Below are positions 59,989 to 64,000 of a DNA stretch of 64,000 bases, piece by piece. Positions within the stretch are counted from its first letter, which is position 1; the number at the start of each line of letters is the position of its first letter. Made by a program: the position numbers and the translations under genes. The notes below the pieces were generated by a model that ran no database searches, was not told the origin of the DNA, and saw only the letters and a program-made list of their open reading frames with translations. The DNA comes from Magnetaquiglobus sp039908105 (GTDB lineage: Bacteria > Pseudomonadota > Magnetococcia > Magnetococcales > Magnetaquicoccaceae), in NCBI GenBank assembly GCA_039908105.1, contig JAMOBI010000002.1, positions 1 through 64,000 of the forward strand, in the 5' to 3' direction.

Positions 59989-61644
59989 TCAGCCGAGCAG
60001 GCGTCGGATTTCGTCGAAGGAGGTCTTGCCCTGGATGACGCGTTGGATGGCGGCATCGGTCATGGTCGGGATTTGATACGTGTTCAGGTGGGTCGAAAGC
60101 GCGGCGTGGCTGGCTCCCTGTTCGAGCCGGTTGGTCAGAGATGCATCGTTGGGAACCATTTCAAAGAGGCCGATCCGGCCCCGGTAGCCGCTTCCTTGAC
60201 AGGCTGAACAGCCATGCATGGCGTAAATGGATTCGATTCGTGCAGCCGCATCTCCGAGCCATGCTTTTTCATCGTCCGTGGGCGTGTGCGGTTTTTTGCA
60301 GGCCGGACAGAGAGCGCGCACCAGCCGTTGGGTGAGGATGCCAGACAAGGTGTCGAAGAGCAGTTGAGGGGGGATTTTCATGTCGAAAAATTGTTGAAAC
60401 ACCCCGAAAGTCGAATGGGCATGGATCCCGGCAACGATGCGCTGTCCGCGCATGGCGGCACGCATCAGGGATTGCAGTGCTTCGGGCGAGCGGATCCGGT
60501 CGACAAGGAGCCAATCGGCATCCAGTTCGATCAGCTCGCGAGGTGCTCTCTGGGGATCGGCAAGCCAACGGCTGGCCCCCGGGATGCATCGTACCGGGTG
60601 TGCGAGAGAGCTGGTCTCCTCGTCGAGCGCCACGAGCGTATTGGTTTCGTTGCCGAGATAGGCGGCCAGGGCATGCAGCGTGGTGCTCAAACCACCGTTC
60701 GGCAGCGAAGCCACCAGGGTGATGCCGGTGGATTTTTCCAGAGCCGAATTGAGTCGGGTGGCAACCGTTGCGCCCAGGCCCAGTTGTTCCAAGGAGACGG
60801 GAGCGCGGTTGCTGTCCCGGATGCGCAGGACGAGCGATGCGTCCGGGTGGGTCGGGAACAGCCCGACCCGACATTCGATCGTCAGGCCGGCACGTTGTGT
60901 GGCAAAGTGGCCATGCCGTATCCCTTGGCCATCTTCGGTTTGGATGTCAGCCAGCTGGCGGATGTGCGTCAGCAATCCCGGCAGATGGTCGCGATGCAGG
61001 GCGCAACGTTCGCTCAAGAGACCATCGCGGCGGTAACGGATGCTGACCTGCCCCGGTTGTGGCTCGATGTGGATGTGGGTGGCATCCAGGCGCAGGGCAT
61101 CGATCAGCAGTGCATCAACGAACTGAAGCGGATTGTCGGCCAGTTGACGGGGATTGTCGATAATGGCGGCATTCGTCGGAAGCGTGAAAATGCGCTCGAT
61201 GGAGCGCGCCAGATTTCTCGGTCCGGCCAGCACCCCTTTTAATTGGATGTCCGTGTGGATGTTGGCCTGGATTGCATCAAGCACCGCCTGATCGTTTGGA
61301 TTGGCCATGGCGAGGGTGAGGGTGGTGCTCTTGGCGTTCCAGCGTATGGGCAGTACCTGGTGGCGTTCGATCAGTTTCCTGGGAACCAGGGCGATAATGC
61401 GCGGATCGATCGTCATCTTGTCCAGATCGATCACCGGGATAGTGAGCAACTCTCCCAACAGGTCGTGCAGCAGCGCCTCGGCCACGAACTCCAGCCGTAC
61501 GAGGATGCAGCCCAGCAGTTCGCCGGTTTTTTTTTGTTCGTCGAGGCTGATCTGCAGCTGATCCGGGGTGATCAGCGAGGCGGCGCACAGGATTTCGCCC
61601 AAACGACGGGACGGTTTGCAAACTGCGGGGGCAGTGGCATTCAT
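59989..61644 (-). CDS. ATPase-dead MshE/PilB paralogue with MshEN domain
   Basis: 551 residues, colinear with GspE/PilB ATPases. An MshEN domain at ~13-70 (RLGEILCAASLITPDQLQIS) and the zinc motif CPAC...CSAC with SGYRGR remain. But Walker A reads ASLPNGGLSTT where GPTGSGKTTT is expected (the Lys is lost) and Walker B is DADWLLVDRIRS in place of DPDIVLVGEMRD (the catalytic Glu is lost). The His box STLHTN is AGIHAH. It cannot hydrolyse ATP in the usual way. The frame is long, uninterrupted and lies 31 bases after an MshM-like gene, so it is probably a functional pseudoenzyme, perhaps a c-di-GMP-responsive regulator. Confidence 0.85.
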   Translation of the reverse strand: MNATAPAVCKPSRRLGEILCAASLITPDQLQISLDEQKKTGELLGCILVRLEFVAEALLHDLLGELLTIPVIDLDKMTIDPRIIALVPRKLIERHQVLPIRWNAKSTTLTLAMANPNDQAVLDAIQANIHTDIQLKGVLAGPRNLARSIERIFTLPTNAAIIDNPRQLADNPLQFVDALLIDALRLDATHIHIEPQPGQVSIRYRRDGLLSERCALHRDHLPGLLTHIRQLADIQTEDGQGIRHGHFATQRAGLTIECRVGLFPTHPDASLVLRIRDSNRAPVSLEQLGLGATVATRLNSALEKSTGITLVASLPNGGLSTTLHALAAYLGNETNTLVALDEETSSLAHPVRCIPGASRWLADPQRAPRELIELDADWLLVDRIRSPEALQSLMRAAMRGQRIVAGIHAHSTFGVFQQFFDMKIPPQLLFDTLSGILTQRLVRALCPACKKPHTPTDDEKAWLGDAAARIESIYAMHGCSACQGSGYRGRIGLFEMVPNDASLTNRLEQGASHAALSTHLNTYQIPTMTDAAIQRVIQGKTSFDEIRRLLG

Positions 61645-61675
61645 GGCGAGGATATCGGCTCCGATTTGGATGCGT

Positions 61676-63337
61676 TCAACCGGTCTGATCGGATGAGAGC
61701 AGCGCCAGTTTGCGTACCGTGGTCTTGAGTCGGGCCAGGGAGCGCACGCTGGGATGGTTGGCGCGCATCACCACGGGCAGTCGGTTCATCAGCGCTTCGC
61801 ACTCCACAGCGGTGGCGCACTCGTTCAAGTGGACCAGCAGGGCATCGTCTTTCAGACGGAACAGCTTGAGATCGATCTCTCCCGGTGGTGGCTGGATCGC
61901 GGCCAGTTGATCGGCCAGTTGCTGGAGCCCCTTTTCGCTGCGGATCAGCATCAACTGAATGGTGTAGTGGGAGTCGTCCCCCTTCTCCAACCAGCGGTGC
62001 GAGGCGATGATCGCCTCGCCGAGCGGGTCATCCTCTTTCAAGTAGGGGATATTGCCGGTGCCACCCGCATGGCTCCGAGAGGGTGTCGGCTGTTTTCTGG
62101 CAATGGTTTCATGCTTGATGGCTTTGGATTCCTGTGCCACGGGCGCGTTCGCTTCGGTCAGACGCATTGGACCCGGTCGGCTGACCATTCTCTCCGGCTG
62201 TTGGGAGGTGGACAGTGCGCGTTCGTCGATCCGGGGCGATGGTTGCGGCGCTGTGGTCATGGTCGCAGTCTGGGGTTTCTCTCCGGCAGCGTTGGGTTGT
62301 GAGTCGGGCAGGTGCTGAACGCCGGAGGTGGGTTGCATGCCAAGAGCAGGCTGGACGCGGGTGACCGGTTGTGGGCTGGTCATCGGTTGTGCGATGGCAA
62401 TCGGCTCTGTCGGCAATTCCGTCTGTGCATGGGGCGTTGAGTTCAGATAACGCGGAACCGTGCCGGCCACCAGTATCGCCGTCAGGATGGTGCCGGTCAT
62501 GAGCGGTCGGTAGCCCTGCAAGAAGAAGTGGAACGGGGTGTCATTGGCCAGAGCGCGCCAGACATGGATCGATCGGACCTTGGCCGACTCCTCCTCGCAG
62601 GCGATGCCGAGCGCCAGATGGGCGATCCGGTGGATCCGGTGCAGCCGTCCAGCTGAGCCCAGATGAATCGAGCGGGCCGCAAGCGGGGTGAAGAGCGGTT
62701 CCCGTTCGTATCCGGAGGCCACGAGCCGGGCATGCAGATAGTGTGCGATCTCCAGGTGATTCAGAGGTTTGAGGCGGATGCGCGTGACGACCCGTTCGAG
62801 CAGTTGGCGCACTTCGGGTTGCTTCCCGGCTTGTCCGAAATCGCGCTGTGAAAAGAGTATCACCTGCAACAACTTGGCATGCCCGGTCTCCAGATTGCCG
62901 AGCAGTCGCAGCTCCTCAAGCGTTTCCGCCGGGAGTCGGTGCGCTTCGTCGACCATGAGCAGGGCGCGTTGACCGTTGCGGTTGAGCACCAGCAGATGAT
63001 TCAGGAGTACCTGACGCGCGTTCCACGGTTCGACCCGCTCGTGGATTGTCAGGCGGAACTCGTGCAGTAGCGCCGGCAGCAGGCTTTCAGGAGCCATGTC
63101 GGGGTTGAGCAGCAGTGCCAATTGATGGTTTTTCGGCACCCTCTGGCAGAGCGTGCGGCAGAGCATGGTCTTGCCGGTGCCGGCTGCTCCGACCACCTGC
63201 ATGAGCCCTTCGCCTTCGTGGATGGCGGTGAGCAGGGTTTTCAGCGACTCTTCGCGACCGGCGCCGGGAAAGAAACGACGGGTGTCGGGCGTGAGCGCAA
63301 AGGGGAAATCCCGCAGGCCGAAGTGTTCCAGATACAT
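61676..63337 (-). CDS. MshM/ExeA-like AAA ATPase fused to a SPOR-like domain (paralogue 2)
   Basis: 553 residues, same architecture as 57827-59848. It opens MYLEHFGLRDFPFALTPDTR, has Walker A GAAGTGKT at 50-57 and Walker B LLMVDEAH. A membrane helix (GTILTAILVAGTVP) and a shorter Pro/Gln/Thr-rich linker precede a C-terminus with YTIQLMLIRSEKGLQQLADQL...ALLVHLNECATAVECEAL. ATG 63337 is the family start, with TAAGGA upstream; an upstream in-frame extension of 25 codons is not supported. Two paralogues flanking a pseudo-ATPase suggest a duplicated module. Confidence 0.86.
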   Translation of the reverse strand: MYLEHFGLRDFPFALTPDTRRFFPGAGREESLKTLLTAIHEGEGLMQVVGAAGTGKTMLCRTLCQRVPKNHQLALLLNPDMAPESLLPALLHEFRLTIHERVEPWNARQVLLNHLLVLNRNGQRALLMVDEAHRLPAETLEELRLLGNLETGHAKLLQVILFSQRDFGQAGKQPEVRQLLERVVTRIRLKPLNHLEIAHYLHARLVASGYEREPLFTPLAARSIHLGSAGRLHRIHRIAHLALGIACEEESAKVRSIHVWRALANDTPFHFFLQGYRPLMTGTILTAILVAGTVPRYLNSTPHAQTELPTEPIAIAQPMTSPQPVTRVQPALGMQPTSGVQHLPDSQPNAAGEKPQTATMTTAPQPSPRIDERALSTSQQPERMVSRPGPMRLTEANAPVAQESKAIKHETIARKQPTPSRSHAGGTGNIPYLKEDDPLGEAIIASHRWLEKGDDSHYTIQLMLIRSEKGLQQLADQLAAIQPPPGEIDLKLFRLKDDALLVHLNECATAVECEALMNRLPVVMRANHPSVRSLARLKTTVRKLALLSSDQTG

Positions 63338-63488
63338 GGCTTGATTCCTTACCGGGCGCAAAGTGCCGTCATGCGGCCAAGCCGAAACGCGGCAAAGCTC
63401 AAGAGGCGGCACGACTGGAAAAAGCGTGTCGAGCCGATTTATGCAAGAATCAAGCCTGTTGCCTGCAATCTTTGTCGGATGTGGAGGT

Positions 63489-64000
63489 TTAATTCGTCCC
63501 CTCGCGCACCTTCAAGAAGCGCACCCCGGACCACTCCTTCATGGCATCGGTCAACCGCCAGGTGTTGCGCGCCAGAAAGACCGGGGAGCCGTCATAATCC
63601 TCGGCCATCTCCGCCTGGGCGGCATCGACGAATTTCTTGAGCAACCGGTGATCGTCCGACTCCAGCCAGCGGGCGGTGATGTAACCGGCATCCTCGAAAC
63701 GGACCGCCACGTCGTACTCCCCCCGGATGCGCTCGGCCAGCACCTCGAACTGCAACGCCCCCAGCACGCCGACGATCCATTGGGAGCCGAGCAGGGTCTT
63801 GAAGGCGCGCGCCACCCCCTCTTCGCCCAACTGCCGCAAGGCGTTCTCCAGATGTTTGGCGCGCATCGGATCCTCGGGACGGACACGTCGCAGGATCTCC
63901 GGGGCAAAACTCGGCACGCCGGTGAATTTCAGACCCTCCCCCTCGGTCAGGGTATCCCCGATGCGCAACACGCCATGATTCGGAATGCCGATCACATCCC
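63489..64000 (-). CDS. prfC: Peptide chain release factor 3 (PrfC), C-terminal part
   Basis: The last ~170 residues of RF3, the GTPase that recycles RF1/RF2. Family phrases: GIPNHGVLRIGDTLTEGE, FTGVPSFAPEILRRVRPEDPM, LRQLGEEGVARAF, and GVLGALQFEVLAERIRGEYDV. The G domain lies beyond the window edge, so the gene is cut by the boundary and not broken in nature. 63338-63488 holds no other gene. Confidence 0.93.
   Translation of the reverse strand, partial: DVIGIPNHGVLRIGDTLTEGEGLKFTGVPSFAPEILRRVRPEDPMRAKHLENALRQLGEEGVARAFKTLLGSQWIVGVLGALQFEVLAERIRGEYDVAVRFEDAGYITARWLESDDHRLLKKFVDAAQAEMAEDYDGSPVFLARNTWRLTDAMKEWSGVRFLKVREGTN

Overview
The window reads as chromosomal DNA of a GC-rich Gram-negative member of the Pseudomonadota. 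Most neighbours overlap by ATGA, TGATG or similar junctions. The gene set includes Tat-exported enzymes, an apolipoprotein N-acyltransferase, outer-membrane lipoproteins and an MSHA-type IV pilus. A Magnetococcia-like or other deep-branching proteobacterial host is possible, but that is inference. No rRNA, tRNA, CRISPR array or intact insertion sequence was found.

Layout. 0-1.2 kb: an MNT/HEPN toxin-antitoxin pair beside a broken HsdM start (defence-island debris). 1.2-7.6 kb (minus strand): the hydrogenase maturation genes hypC-D-E, hypA-B and hypF, split into three blocks by two copies of a palindromic repeat. 8.0-8.8 kb: a class D beta-lactamase. 8.9-14.2 kb (plus): protease, small subunit, Isp1, Isp2 and large subunit, the arrangement of Isp-type (group 1e) membrane-linked uptake [NiFe]-hydrogenases. 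14.6-20.2 kb: Sel1 protein, TatD, TcdA, an unknown conserved-looking protein, a Tat-exported beta-carbonic anhydrase, RmlA and an RmlC homologue lacking its active site. 20.5-24.1 kb: small unknowns, a CopD-like membrane protein, a DsrE-like protein and a Nudix ADP-ribose pyrophosphatase. 25-34 kb (plus): cNMP-binding protein, DUF523, rsmD, coaD, miaB, phoH, 7TM-HD phosphodiesterase, ybeY and lnt, a tightly packed housekeeping run. 34.3-36.3 kb: CusF-like protein, a periplasmic helical protein and an L,D-transpeptidase lipoprotein.

36.5-49 kb (minus): an MSHA pilus locus with five pilin-like proteins (mshA, C, D, O, P), then mshG, mshE with two c-di-GMP-binding MshEN domains, a large SPOR/TPR protein and the secretin mshL. 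49.5-55.6 kb: Sel1 protein, MBL hydrolase, HDAC-like deacetylase, RquA (rhodoquinone synthesis), a GT-C-like membrane protein and a GST. 55.7-63.3 kb (minus): a second pilus-associated block with two paralogous MshM-like AAA ATPases fused to SPOR-like tails. They flank a GspE/MshE paralogue whose Walker A and B motifs are destroyed; a stand-alone STN protein and a GspB/MshN-like TPR protein with an ARAPEP repeat follow. The window ends inside prfC.

The most unusual signals are (1) a family of at least seven intergenic palindromic repeats between 3.6 and 36.4 kb whose core looks like a bidirectional terminator; (2) an accessory hairpin in two of those repeats with a constant 9-nt loop and a 14-bp stem that differs at six positions, each compensated; (3) a second short repeat family at three sites; and (4) the ATPase-dead MshE paralogue between two MshM-SPOR proteins. 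Hydrogenase plus rhodoquinone genes suggest a host able to oxidise hydrogen and to respire with low-potential quinones under low oxygen.
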